DNA of 64,000 bases from the NCBI RefSeq assembly GCF_011075055.1, contig NC_058149.1:1069001-1133000 (forward strand), given 5' to 3'. The notes under the pieces were generated by a model. The model had not been told where the DNA came from. It was given only the letters and a program-made list of their open reading frames with translations, and did not search any database. Made by a program: the position numbers and the translations under genes. Each line of letters begins with the position of its first letter. Position 1 is the stretch's first letter. The stretch is from Mangifera indica. Taxonomy: Eukaryota > Streptophyta > Magnoliopsida > Sapindales > Anacardiaceae. This document shows positions 9,915-22,889 of this stretch, in pieces.

Positions 9915-11928
9915 TCAAAAACAAGGGTACAATAGACATTTGATACAGGAATTAAAAATCCAACTAATTGGCCCGAAACCCCTGCCCCTCTCTGTAAAGA
10001 CAAAAACCAAATCAGAGCCATCTCTCTATTTTGAAAACGTATCTCTGTAAAAATCCACATCGTTTTCTTCAACTTCATCCTGATCTCATTCCAATCCTAT
10101 CCCACCCATCATCTTTTTATCTATCAAGATTGAAGATTTTGTAGGTGGGTTGATGGCTCATGATATCAGATCTCGATGGCTACAATCGCAAATAATAAAA
10201 GCAAGAAGAGAGATTCCAAATTTTTCTGCTTTGGGGAAACAGCAACTTGAAAACGTGAGGGGAAAAAGAGAGTTTTCAACTTTAAAGAAACAAGAATTTG
10301 TACCTTGCCAGAGAGAGACCGAATGATTCTACTTTGGGGAAGTGTTTGAAAAGTTGTCTTTTGGGCGTGAAGTTTATGTTAAAGCATGATAGATGACGAT
10401 AAAATGGAAAGAAATGTTGTCATGGAGACGAGGAGGTGGAGAAATCTCAGCCGTGCAGTATTTCCATTTGATGTGTGCACCATTACAGATGTATTTTACG
10501 CTTTTGTATGTGTTTGTGTCTTCGTGGAGAGAAGAGCAACCCTAAAAGGAGGGCCTCTCCATATGTGATGTACCGAGTTAAACTAATCGTGGTGGTTTTC
10601 AGTTTTCGACTGTTGACTCGGAAACTGGGTGTTCCGACTCGTTCGAGTTGTGGAAATGTTTTTTTGTTTTGTTTTCAAATTATGGACGGAAGAATTTGTG
10701 AATTAAAAGATAAAATTATCTGGTGAGAGCATCTTCATCTTGGCTCTTCATGGTTTTTACTTATATAATTAATTTTTTATGACGAATTATGTTATAAATG
10801 TATTTTTTTAAAATAGAGTGTAAATTGATGGGACTGGTATTTTTTGAGGAATATTCTTCTTCGTTTAATTTTTTTTATTAATAAATACATTTAAAATATA
10901 ATTAATAAATATAAAATATAAATAATTTTGATTATATAGATAACTATTAATTATACGATTATGTTGTGTTTATATTGAAATATATAATATATTAAATCAA
11001 ATTAAAATACCATACCCAACAATTAACTAAAATTTGGACTTAGATCTAGATTGAGACACAATTAAGAGATAAACGGTTGTGATTTATTTTAAATAGGGCC
11101 CTCAGCCAAAATCAAATCGTCCGCAAAAAACTATTTGTGGACGTGCTTTCACAAGATGTATCACTCCATTCACAAACATAAACAAAGAACACCTACGCCG
11201 CTTTAAACCCGATAAACTCAGTGAGTATCGAGTCAACTCAGAGTAAGTCCGTTCCAGAGACTTCAAAAGCTGCGCTTTCCCGTTAGCTGAAATTATTATT
11301 AAATGGACTTAAGTTAAATGTTATAAAAAAAATGGCGGGAAGAACTTTCAGTAAATCCATCTGGGCACCCACGTGCCGACCACTATGATAGTATTTTTAT
11401 TATCAGAGTCAGTAATTTATAATTTTTCAAGATACTTCAAGATGAGCAGCTTGTGGAGAATCGATTTCATGATCGGAGAGAAGAAAAGTGTGGGCTTGCT
11501 TCTAATATTAGGTCTGGCTTATGATTATGTAGGGAAAATGTTCATAATCATAATTAAAATCATTTACTTCAGTCCCACTAAATTTCTTTCTAAGTCCCAG
11601 TAATAATTAAAATCATTTATAAATTGAATTTAAAAATATCTTATATTTGGTTCCAAAATTGCCTGATAATTTATTATAGAGTTTTATTTTCTGCAGATAT
11701 TCTTATAGAGTTTCGCATAAACAATGTGATAAAACTCCATATAAGTTTAGAAGAATTAAAAGTCTATAGTTAAATACAAAGCGTGGAGGGCTTAGCCAAA
11801 GTTAATATTCTTATTAATAAGAAAAGGAAAATTTTGAAATGTTTAATATTACAAAATTTTCTTATTGACAAAATTACAATAGTTTGGACCTATAAAATGA
11901 TTATTTGACTTAATAATATCTCTCAAAT
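9915..11928. other. Intergenic stretch, no gene supported
   Basis: Short frames at 9797-10078 (minus), 10386-10726 and 11373-11603 have no recognisable domain or conserved pattern. The segment 10080-10570 is purine-rich and less AT-biased than its neighbours, and 11100-11390 is also GC-richer with a CACGTG motif near 11370. Both could be remnants of a promoter or first exon, but I see no coding continuity. 10750-11040 is simple AT-rich DNA. Confidence 0.4.
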
Positions 11929-12737
11929 CTAACATATTTCATCTTGTAGACTATTATTTGACAATACAAGGTGTTGTAATGAGAGACAGCCTACGACCAT
12001 TTGTCGAGGTATTTGTCCAGTTAATAAATTATTAGACAAATCCAACATTTTCAATAGTTTCATGTCACCAACTGATGAGGGAATACTACCATCTAAAGCA
12101 TTTCTAGACATGTTTAAATATTGTAACATTGGTAGATAAGCTCCAATTCTTGTTGGAATATGCCCATGGAAAGAATTGATGGAGATATGTAATCCTTTCA
12201 AAGAGAGATGATAATGAATTGGCAATTGCAAAAGCCCTGAAAAAGAATTATTAACTAGATAAAGTGTTTCTAGGTTGGTATTGTTGTTTAACAACCAAAC
12301 TGGAAACTCTCCATTCAAATTAAGGTTATAGAGAACAACTGTTTTTAAGTCATGTTGACTATAGAGGAATTTGGGAAATGAACCATTATATTTATATGCA
12401 CTTAATATGATGAAATTTAACTGAAATTTTGGTGACAAATGTTGTGACTCAATTCCTGCATATATTTCAGTGTTACTGGCATAGAAGGTCTTGAGTTTTG
12501 AGTGGTTAAAAAATGGTTCAAGGGAAATTGGAATTTGGAAATTATTGTTTGAAAGTCGTAGGTCTTGGACAGATGTTAGCATTTTAAGAGGAGATGAGGA
12601 TATGTCTCCAGTAAACTGATTTGATGAGATATCAACAGATTTAAGGGAAGTCAAGTTGGCAAGGCACCAAGGCAACTCACCCCCCAAATCATTGTCTGCA
12701 ATGCTTAAATCCTGTAGATGAAGTGACTTACAAATTC
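11929..12737 (-). pseudogene. RLP last surviving exon: about 9-10 LRRs
   Basis: After an acceptor at 12738 (ATTTCAG|GAATTTG), an uninterrupted frame runs 269 codons: GICKSLHLQDLSIADNDLGG, then repeated LxxLxLSxNxFxGxIP units (for example LKMLDLSNNLLTGQIP and LQHLVLSNNSLQDEIC), ending in TAG at 11929. The LRR consensus is well kept, so loss of function here is recent or constrained. In related RLPs about 250-350 more residues follow (LRRs, island, C-terminal cap, membrane helix); none is seen at 11000-11928. Confidence 0.85.
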
Positions 12738-13449
12738 CTGAAATAACAAAAATGTTCTTTAAATATTATTATATGAAAATAATCAAGAGTATAATTATGA
12801 AATTTGATAAGAAAATCTTCAATATATAGCACGAAATCTCTTTATGTTGTATAAATTTTTATACGTGTGTGTGTGTGTATCATTAATAGGTTTTGGTTGA
12901 ATATTTGCAAGCAAAAAACTTGATTAAACATGTAAAGGAGAGAGAAGTATATACTAACCTTGCTCAAGAAATGTATTTGGTAAATTGCTTCCATCCAACC
13001 ATAAAATTTGTAGAGAATTAAACGATCCATTCAGCATCCGAAGATAATCGATGTTAAGATGAGTGGTATGTATCTTCAAAACATTCAAATTCTTGAAAGT
13101 AGGTAGATCTGCAAAAATTAATAAAAAGAAGTTGAAACAACTATTAAATACTCTAAATATCAAGTTACCTAAATGTTAATTTTAAATTCTAATTAAGATT
13201 AACATTATCCTTGATTTGTGAAGCAATATTTTCAAGATAGGAATTAAACAAGTGATTGATAGGTTATGCTTGATTGAATCCAAAACTAAAAATTAATTAA
13301 TGTTGTACAGAAAAAATTATTAATCTTGCTTAATTGAGGTGCTTGTGAGATTACAATTATCTGATATGCTAAATTAGAAATTGATATAAATGTTTTTTTA
13401 TTTTAAATTCTAATCAAATCATTAATGATTAATATTAGACATTTTAAGT

Positions 13450-16400
13450 TTAGGCAAAGACCATAAACAAGAAATGTCTTAATTTATTCAAAAGCATAAT
13501 ATGATAAGGTGTTTTTCTTTTTTTTTTTATATGGTAATAGAAGCAATTTGATTTAATAATCAAGTTCATTGGTGAATGTTGTAGTGAGTCACAAAAAGCA
13601 ATTACTTGCAAACATATTCTAACCTTGGTCAAATATAAGGTAGGCAATTCTACATATGAAAAAAAAATGTGTATGGAAAATACAAGAGACATTCTATAAA
13701 CTAATTATACTTATGAACATGGTCACCCCAAAAAGTTTATCAAGTATTTTTCATATAAATTTAATTCTAAATAGAATTTCAAAATAATTGCATTATAATC
13801 ATAATTTAAATGTATTATAGGTTAAAATAAATTCAATTTTTTAACCGCACATAGTTAAAATTATAATAACTAATTAATATTTTATGTAATAGTTAAAATG
13901 GTATTTAAACTTTTATTTTTCTTTTCTGTCAAGGAGATTGTCAATTTACAACCACTTATTTGGAAACAATACTAAAGAGCATATCCACTAGGAAATAATT
14001 TAAAATATACAATTAAAGAACTTATAAATCATTCTCACCAAATCCTTTATTATAAAAAATATATATATAATTGGTAAAATAATTGAAATGGAAATTAAAC
14101 TTTAATTTTTGCTTCAAATAAGGGAGATTATCAATTTAGGACAACTAATTGTACAAACAATAATCAAAGACCATACATTATAAAACTTGTTTAAAAAAGG
14201 TAATTTAACACCCAAATTTTGTCAAAATTAACTGTTCGAAAAAATTATTGAAATTTATTAAAAAATTATTGATGTTGTGGACAAGAACTATTTTATATAT
14301 TTGATAGGTTATGCTTAATTGAATTCAAAACTAAAAATTAATTAATATTGCACAATAAAAAAGAAATCTTTACCCTGTTTAATTAAGGTGCTTATGAGAT
14401 TATAATTATAAAATAGACAATTCTACATAAAGTAAATGAAATATATAAACAGAAATAATCTAAATTAATGTTTTATTATATGGAAGAGAACATACTATTA
14501 AAAAAAGGCCCAATCAAATTAATATTGAACTATGAGAGATAAATTATCTATGAGTGTTAATGGTAGACAATTCTACTTATAAAGAAAAAAAAAGTATACG
14601 GAAAATATATAAAACATTCCATAAACTAATTTTATATATATATATAAACATGGCACCCCAAAAAGTTTATCAAGTATTTTTCATATTATTTTTAGTTCTA
14701 AATATAATTTCAAAATAATTGTATTATAATCATAAATTAAATGTATTATAGATTAAAATAAATTTAATTTATTAACAGCTCATAGTTAAAATTATAATAA
14801 CTAATTAATGTTTTATATAGAAGTTAAAATGTTATTTATACTTTTATTTTTCTTTTCTATGAATTGAGATTATCAATTTACAACCACTTATTTTAGAAAC
14901 AATACTTAAAAAGCCACTTTAAAATTGACCCTTTTTACTTTTATACCCTTCCTAGTGACTATTTTAAATTTAATTGGGCATATAATAATTAACATGTCGA
15001 CTAGAGAAAATAATCTCAACAGAATTAAATAAAAATGTTTTTGGTTTAATTAATGTAAAAATAAAATGTACAATTAAAGAATCTATAAACCAATCTCATC
15101 AAATCTGTTATTATTTTGTTAAAAATGCAGAACAAATTTTAGCAAAGTCACTCAATAATTATGAGAATAATTTAAAGTAATATACTTACCATGATTAGGA
15201 AATCTTCCACAAATTAAGATTAATATGATCCTTAATTTGTAGAACATTGTTTTCAAAAAAATGAATTTACTGGTCACTAATTAATGTTGTAAGGAAAGAA
15301 AAGTACTAACCTGGCTCAACTAATGTGCTTGTAACATTACAATTATAAAGTGACAAAGTCTTAAGAGAATTGCACGATCCATTTAATATCGTAGGGAAGT
15401 TGTTGAGCACAATTCCTTCTATCACTACTAGTTTCAAACTCTTGAGAGTAGGTAAAACTGTAAATAATATCACATTAATTTGTTAGATCATATTAATATG
15501 ATATCATATCATATTAATAGGTCATTGATTACTTGATATTATACCAATTTTCAATGAAATAATTAATTCAACATAGAAGGAGAGAAAAAACTTACTAACC
15601 TTGATTTAAAGTATTTTTGAGGCCACTATTAATAACTGATAAATCTGTCAAATTCTTGAAAATAGGCAATTCTACATTTAAAAAAATGAAATATATAAGT
15701 AGAAATAAATTAGATATACCTTCAACATTAATGTAAATTTTTTTTTTTAATATTGAACAAAATGAATTATGAAAAAATTTCTTAATCAAATCAAATATTG
15801 GACAATAAGATATGAATGATCTATGAGACTAGAGTTTTTATCTGTAGTACAACACTAATTGAATATCCCCATCCAATTAACTAATATGCTAAATTAGAAA
15901 TTGTTATCATTATTAATATTATAAATAACTTGTTTCTGTAAGCAATAATATTCACTATTAATATTTAAAAGTTATCCATTTTAAATTTAAGCCATAAAAA
16001 AAGAAATGTCTTAATTTATTCAAAAAACATAATCTAGTGAAGATTATTAATCAAGTTCATTCATGAGTGTTATGCTAAATAAAAATAAGCAACAATAATT
16101 TACAATTATTTGAAAACATATTCTAATCTTGGTCAAATAGAGTATCATTGAGGTTACTATCCCAAATTTGAATATACTGAAGAGAAGTCATGCTCCCAAG
16201 CATTTGAAGAAAGTTGTTGTGAATAATAGTGTCACCGATTTCTAGATTTGTCAAATTATTAAATGTAGACAATTCTACGCAAAGGGAAAAATATGTGTAA
16301 GAATAATAAAGAAAACATTTAATAATTTGGTTTGACCATGTTGATAAACTAATTGTATATATCAACATGGTCAACCCAAAAGTTTATCAAATATTTATCA

Positions 16401-17400
16401 TATTATTATTGATTCTAATAATTTCAAAAATAATTGTATTATACTCATAAATTAAAAGTATTATAGATTAAAAATAAATTTTAATTTAACAACTGATATC
16501 TAAAATGATAAAAATATAATTGGTAAAAAATTAAAATGGAAATTAAACTTTAATTTTTGCTTCAAATAAGGGGATTATCAATCTAATACAACTAATTGTA
16601 CAAGTAAATAATTAAAGACCATCCGTTATAAAACTTGTTTAAAAAGGTAACTTAACACCCAAATTTTGTCAAAATTAACTATTTGATTACTTTACAGTAA
16701 TACCCTTATAATGAAAATTTATTAAAAAACTATTGATGCTGTAGACAAGAACTATTTTATATATTTAATAAAACACTGATTGAATTTGCTAATATTCTGA
16801 ATTAGAAATTATTAGCATTATTAATATTATAAATAATACAAGACAATAAATTAATGCAGTTGGAAATTTGTCTAGAAATTTTTTTTATGTAAGTAATAAT
16901 ATCAAAAAAATTTCCATTTTAAGTTTAGGCATAGGCATAAAGAAGGAATGTCTTAGTGTATTCAAAAATCATATCATAAGCAATAACAATAAGAAACTAT
17001 TTGTAATTATATTTTAATCTTGGTCAAATAGAGTGTCGCTGAGGTTACTATGTTGTATTAATATAGATTGGAGAGAAGTTATGACCCCAAATAGTTGAAA
17101 AAATAGTTGTCAAAAATAAAAATGTAGATTCCTAACTCTGTCAAACTTTTGAATAACGACCCCTCTACACATAAAAGAAAAAAATGTGTAAGAAAAATAC
17201 ATAAGACATTCCATGAACTAATTATATATGAAAATGGTCTGTAAGTATTTTCATATTATTATAATTTTGAAAATGGTTCTAATTATAATTTTGAAATAAT
17301 TGTATTATAATCATAAATTCATAGTATTACAGATTCAAATAAATTTAAATTTAACAACTTACAATTTGTTAAAATGTCAAAAACTAATTTGTCTTTTTAA
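13450..17400 (-). repeat. Tandemly multiplied LRR exon plus intron module inside the RLP gene
   Basis: The same unit recurs: an LRR exon (or its remnant) followed by an intron segment with fixed landmarks. Copies are seen at about 13450-13990, 14560-14900, 16000-16680 and 16900-17560. Landmarks are 'tcttggtcaaata' at the exon end (13624, 16131, 17020), 'gtagacaattctac' at the acceptor (14570, 16265), 'gtttatcaagtatttttcat' (13735, 14665, variant at 16382), 'aataattgtattataatcat' (13785, 14715, 16430, 17300) and 'cccaaattttgtcaaaatta' (14210, 16660). Two copies keep a whole exon; two have only the exon edges. Confidence 0.8.
13624..13649 (-). pseudogene. Collapsed LRR exon remnant (26 bp)
   Basis: Acceptor-like TGTAG is followed by aattgcctacc and directly by ttatatttgaccaag, then GTTAG. 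These are exactly the two edges of the LRR exon seen complete at 16128-16274, joined by an internal deletion of about 120 bases. The splice signals survive, but the length (26) would shift the frame. Confidence 0.6.
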
Positions 17401-19169
17401 TAATAATTAAAATGGAAATTAAACGATTATTTTTGTTTCCAATTAAAATGGAACAATGATAATGTTACTTGTAATTGCAAAAACTAATTTTACAAACAAT
17501 AGTAAAAGACTGTAACTTACAAAAACTTATTTAAAAAGACCATTTAATACCTAGACTTTGTTAAAGTTAATGTTTGATAGATTTACTATAATGCCCTTCT
17601 TAATGACTATTTTGATTGGGCATATAATATTTAACATGTCTAAACTAATTTCAGCTCCATTAAATAAAGTTAGTCTTTTGTTTAATGTGTGAAAATACAA
17701 TATTGTACATTTACAATAGTTAAAGAATATATAAATCAAATTTCAATTTATTCTCACCAAATCCTTTCTTATAAATAAAAATTCAATGTTTTTATTTTAT
17801 TTAGTTGAAAAGGTAAAACGAAGTTTACCAAAATTATTTAGTAATTAAGAGAATTATTTAAAATGATTTTTTTTTGTTGGGCAATATTAACGTACTTACC
17901 ATGATCGGAAAGCCTTCCACTGATATTACAATACAACAGTTCAAAAAATTGTAAGGATGTCAATGAACCCAATGTCTGAAAGAGACTATTCCCATCACTA
18001 ATAGACACATTATAAAAAGAAAGTGAATATAACTTCTTCAAACCTGCTTCACCTGTGCATATATAAAAAGATTCAAACACAACTATTTTCATTGCTTTTT
18101 TATTTAAAAAATGTACCTTAAATTTATTTGATTTAAGGGATAAAAAGGTAATTGTAATAGAAATACTCTTTGTTTTATTTTGCATCTCATAAAAAATAAA
18201 CAAAGGAAAACAAGGAAAAGTGTTTAATTACTATATTAGGTTTGGTATGAAATTATTAAAATAGATTATGTAATAGTCAATACCTTTTGAGAATACGATT
18301 TTGTTAATCTGATTTCCTCCCATGTATAATACCTCTAAATTGCTCAAAGAGACTAGTTCTGGAAATAATTATAATAAGAGTGAGTTAAACTAGTAAGTAT
18401 TTAAAGGACTTTAATTCAATGCTCTTAATTCTATTAAAACTAATATATAAATTATTCAAACTACTCAAGAGAGACAAGGAGAGAATATGTGACACTTATA
18501 AACATTTCTTATACCATTTAAAAATAAATCTATTAATGATGAAAGATCATTGCTTCTAATATGTTTAATGATAAAAGACTTTTATGAGTTTAATTTTAAA
18601 TGATGTCCAAGTCAGCTTGTGATATCTTTTCAATTTAACAAAATAAAATAGAGGTTGTACATAAAATCATATTATCCATAAAAAATTAAAATGAGAAGCA
18701 AACTTACCTTGAAGATCAAATGTTCTTCTTAATCCAATATCATACATATCTAATTTTTTTAATGAAGAGAGAGTAGACACATATGATAGTATGCTATGGT
18801 TGAAGGTGTTACCGCTTAAATCGAGATACTCCAAGTTGCTCAACTTTGAAACTGGAAAACAATCCAATAATAATAATAATAATAATAAAAGTTATGTAAT
18901 GGAATATTACCATTAAAATGGTTTAGTTCTCTTAAATGATTATAAGCTAAACTTAAATTCTTGAGAGATGAATGTTCGCTCAAAGCTGATAAAATACGAC
19001 TGTCATTAAACATATTGTGATCGAGATAGAGACCCTTGAGATCACTCAAGTGTGATAATCTTTCAAAACCTGTAAAAATATCTTATTAATAAATTAAATT
19101 TAGCAAATTAAAGTAAATATGCATTATTTAAAAACAATTCATCAATTATGAGGATGGATAGTGAAATAC

Positions 19170-19536
19170 CTTCATTCTTAACACAACCGACTATAAGATT
19201 GTTACTTAAATAAAGTCTTTCCAGTTATTGGAAGGGAGAAAACAAAGAAACATTTAGGTTCCACTCGCCTAATTCAGGATCTCTTGCATATTCTAGATCA
19301 AGACCTATCACTCTGCCTGTTGTATTGCTGCATTCAATCATTTTCCATTGACAACAGTTTGATGAATCCTTATCTCCCTCAACCGAATCTTGAATTGAGT
19401 AAAGATAATTGAAGAAATGTTTAAGTTGCAAGAGAGCATATTTCTCTTGCTTCAAACAACTCTCAACTCTCCATCTTTCTGATGAAATAAACATCAACAT
19501 CAAAATCAACCACACCCACGCACATTTTAACTTCAT
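19170..19536 (-). pseudogene. RLP exon 1: signal peptide and LRRNT cap with an in-frame TAA
   Basis: The exon encodes the secretion signal and the Cys-paired LRR N-terminal cap. It reads NVSLFSPFQ, then TAA (19225-19227), then resumes in the same frame as LERLYLSNNLIVGC up to the splice donor at 19170/19169 (GAAG|GTATTT). A single C-to-T change in a CAA codon explains the stop, so the exon is otherwise intact. The stop alone would limit the product to 103 residues. Confidence 0.85.
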
Positions 19537-19549
19537 CTCTCAATAATAA

Positions 19550-20611
19550 TACTCAAAACTCTTAGCTTCTGTGACTACCAAGAGATTGGCTTTGGGTATT
19601 TATAGTATGGTGACATGTTGAATGTCTTTTTCAACACATTTTCTTTATATTTTTTCTCTTTCACAGTCATTCTATATTTTATTAATTTTTTATCAATAGA
19701 AAATAATAATACATTAATTAAATATTTGACATTAATCAGTTGAAAAACCTTACAATAAGTTTGAGAAATATATATAACTTTAGTTTAACTTATACTTTCT
19801 CTATATGAACTATGTAAACAAATTAAAAATTATGTAACACAAATTAATGTAATTATACTGATTCATCTCACAAATATTATATTATATCTCAATATTGTAC
19901 TAACCAAAAAAGAAGAATATTTCCATTCTTCAAAAGCTAATCTTTAGGTAACAACTTCAATTACTATAGAGAGATGAAGAGGCTAAGAAGGGCATAGTTA
20001 GCATTGGTCCCTCAGTCCCTACCATTTGTGACTGCAACTAGCATCCTATTAACTCCATAAAAACAAATAACACGGCTTTAGACTTGACTTATCTATGCAA
20101 CTTGAAGTTCAAGTTAGTCCATTTACATTTCACACTTCTTTTATGATAACTATCTTAGTCCCCATTCCCTATAGCATTGACAAGATACTACCCCAAAAGA
20201 TACGTATTGCCATCTAAATAATAATCTATTTTCCTTTTAAACAATTGGTGAAATTGACTTTAAAGACTTTTTTTTTGCAAGACTTTTACATATAAAGACT
20301 TTTATAGAAGAATAATTGATTCTAACCCTACATGCAAAGACTCATAAATGTCATCTTCTTGACAAAGAAATCATTGAAATATCATAACTATTTTCCACAG
20401 TTTACTTTTCCAATGGGACAAGAAGTCAACTAGTCAATATAATTTATTTAATTTGCTGTGGAAAAAAGGTTGGAAATTCCAGTAACACTACGCAAAGACA
20501 TTAATTTCTTGAACTCAAAATAATGTCATTTTATTTTAATCTTATTATTACAAGATAATTATTAAAAATTAAAAAATAATTACATTTAATATATATTTTA
20601 TAATAAAAAGG
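19550..20611 (-). promoter_or_regulatory. RLP upstream region, duplicated at 22890-23931
   Basis: About 1.05 kb upstream of the RLP start has a close second copy at 22890-23931. Shared landmarks: the 'gtgactaccaagagattg' leader, the TATA box, 'aaagatacgtattgccat', 'caacttgaagttcaagtt' and 'atttgctgtggaaaaaaggt'. The first copy leads into the RLP gene. No RLP coding sequence follows the second. This stretch has no open frame of note. Confidence 0.8.
19597..19605 (-). promoter_or_regulatory. TATA box of the RLP gene
   Basis: CTATAAATA on the minus strand lies about 60 bases upstream of the ATG at 19536. The same motif in the same context (tttgggtatttatagtatgg on the plus strand) is preserved at 22927-22935 in the duplicated promoter. 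Confidence 0.6.
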
Positions 20612-22876
20612 GCTATATCTATTATTTTGGAATTGGTGGCCCAACTATTTCATTATTTGAGACTTCAATTTTTTTATACAAATACCGAAATCTTGCTTGT
20701 GCACATAAATCATTTGGTTATGTTTTTATTTTCTATTTTTGTGCACAAATATTTGTGTGAATCATTTTTATTTATTATTTAGGCATATTTGTGTGATTCA
20801 AGTGAGTATGAGACCATAGACACATATGTGTTGGAATATTATTGTATTAGTTAGGTATGAATGTCAATGGATGACGATGACCAATAACACTAAAATTTAT
20901 GTTGGAGAGAAAAATGGTTATAATTTAACTGACTATAATATATGATGAATTGGTAGAGTTATTGAGTGAGTGTTTGCTTATTGACATCAGTAATCTATAC
21001 AAATAAAATTACAATAAACCTCATTGCAAAAATTTTAACCCTAAACATAACTTAATATTGTAAACCCTAAACTTTAAATCTTAAAATGTAAACTCTAAAA
21101 TTTAATCCAAAAGCATATATTGAAAACCTAAACATTATACTTAAACCCTAAGCTGAAGCCTTAAACTTCAACTTTATGCTTAATTCCTAAACCTTAACCC
21201 TAAACATAAACTTAAATCTTAACTAGAGTCTTAGATTTTAAGCTTAAACTTTAAACTATATAGTTATATTTAAACTTTAAACCGTATCCTTATTTTTAAA
21301 CTCTAAACTTTAAACTTGAAATCTTTTACATAAACCTTAATCTTAAACCTTAACCTTAAACTTTAACCCTAAACCTTAAACTTTAGACTTTAAGTTTAAA
21401 CTTAAACAATAAGCCTTAACCCTAAGCTTAAATCTTAAACCTTATTTGATATTGTATATATTACTTGTTGTTCAATAATTTGTTTATCCAAATTTAGTTC
21501 TCAAAATGCTATCGAATGAAATTGAAAACCAATAAATTAATGATAATTAGTTTGTACAATCAAGTATGAAACAATGAATATTAAGGAAGATGATCACATA
21601 CCAAATGGAATGTATGTTGGCATGTTGTTTGTACAATCAATAAACTCATGACTAGGGTGAACGCATGTCAGTTGAATCAAACATCCACTTTAATAGGTCA
21701 TTGATCTCCCTATGCAATATTGACAAGATCAATATACTGTTGAACATCGTAATGTTGAAGTCCAAGAAGGCCCCAAACACATTTTTCTAAATAATGTCAT
21801 TTGATTGTCGTTCAACTTTTCTGAATCTCATTAATTTTTTTTTGAACTTTCATCTACACTTGCACTCTAAAGCGGTGAGAAATTAGGAACTTCTCAACCA
21901 CAAACTCAAGTTGTCTTGCCAAACCTTGAAGTTTTCTTTATTGATGAAGTACTCCATTTTGCAACAAAAAAAAAATAGTGAACAACACAAAAAATTAAAT
22001 AATTCAACTTTTATCTAATAAATTATGTAAATTTGTTTAAAAGAATAAGAATATTAAAAATTTTCACTAATTTCCAACAAAATATAAAATATTAATAACC
22101 CTTATAATTTTGAAAATATTCTTAAACCTCCAATACGCTGAATTTATTCCCCTAATGTGAAAAATTCTACACTTACCCCTACTTATGCTAAAATTAAAAA
22201 GAAAAAAAACTATGATTTCACCATAACAACATACTATATGAGTTCTATATATTTATTTAGCCCCCTTAGCTTACAAAATTTATACATACACACTCAAATG
22301 AGACATTTTAATATGTTAAAGCAAATTACAATAAACCCCCTTAGCTTATAAATCTATCATTTATCCGGTATTCAAATATTAGAGTGGAACATAGAATATT
22401 CTTCAAAGTTTAGTCTTTGTAGACCAAAATCGGTCAATATTACCCATACTTGTGCAAAATTGGTTAAATAAATAGTCACACATAACTTTTTTCCCTATTT
22501 TTACACACAAATGTGTTCACACCTTAAAAAACAAGCTCATCAACCACAAAAAATGACAGTCACCCAGTAGTTGGCTAATTTATTATAACCCCTAAAAATT
22601 TTTATTTTAATTAATTACACTTTTATTAAACATACAACAATTATGGGACCTAGTTGATGATATTGTCGAATTGAAAAACACAATTGTCATAGCTGATTAT
22701 AAATATCTTATATGTTCATAAAGAGAGACATAAATCAATACATTTTCTACAATTTATTTTCTAATAGGGCAAGAAGTCAACACACAAATTATTTAAAGTA
22801 GGAGGATGTCGTGGATGAGAAGTTGGAAAAACTGTTTGAATAAATTACCAACGTCATTATGCAGACACTCACTCAG
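20612..22876. mobile_element. Non-autonomous MULE, copy 1 (right end lost)
   Basis: This is the same element as 28738-31335, sharing 'tattttggaattggtggccc' at the left and collinear sequence throughout. The left terminal repeat region (about 20703-21010) contains a broken mudrA-like start (QWM, then NNTKIYVGEKNGYN). The right terminal repeat is cut at about 22876, where the duplicated RLP promoter begins. That junction marks the breakpoint of the roughly 3.3-kb tandem duplication. No transposase core is present. Confidence 0.7.
21010..21445. repeat. Degenerate telomere-like CCTAAA-rich tract
   Basis: About 430 bases of irregular words such as accctaaac, aaaccctaaac, cttaaacc and cctaaacctt, all on the plus strand. 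The plant telomere unit is CCCTAAA, but spacing here is uneven and perfect units are rare, so it is best called telomere-like. It lies inside the MULE and has a counterpart at 29215-29665. Confidence 0.7.
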
Positions 22877-22889
22877 TTATACTCTAAGC

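Larger units (their letters stand above)
11929..19536 (-). pseudogene. LRR receptor-like protein (RLP) gene, truncated and interrupted
   Basis: The minus-strand gene starts with ATG at 19536. A signal peptide (MKLKCAWVWLILMLMFISS) precedes the LRRNT cap (CLKQEKYALLQLKHFF, then NCCQWKMIEC). Exons joined in phase 1, mostly one LRR pair each: 19170-19536, 18911-19069, 18708-18851, 18284-18358, 17900-18052, 17019-17164, 16128-16274, 15600-15671, 15311-15457, 12959-13108, and the large last exon 11929-12737. Most junctions have AG/GT. Such proteins sense ligands at the plasma membrane together with co-receptor kinases. Defects: TAA at 19225-19227 in place of the second Gln of a PFQQLE-like motif; a frameshift and stop in exon 17019-17164; GT donors lost after exons 17019-17164 and 16128-16274; and a stop at 11929 (NNSLQDEIC). 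No island domain, later LRRs or membrane helix follow. Confidence 0.88.
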
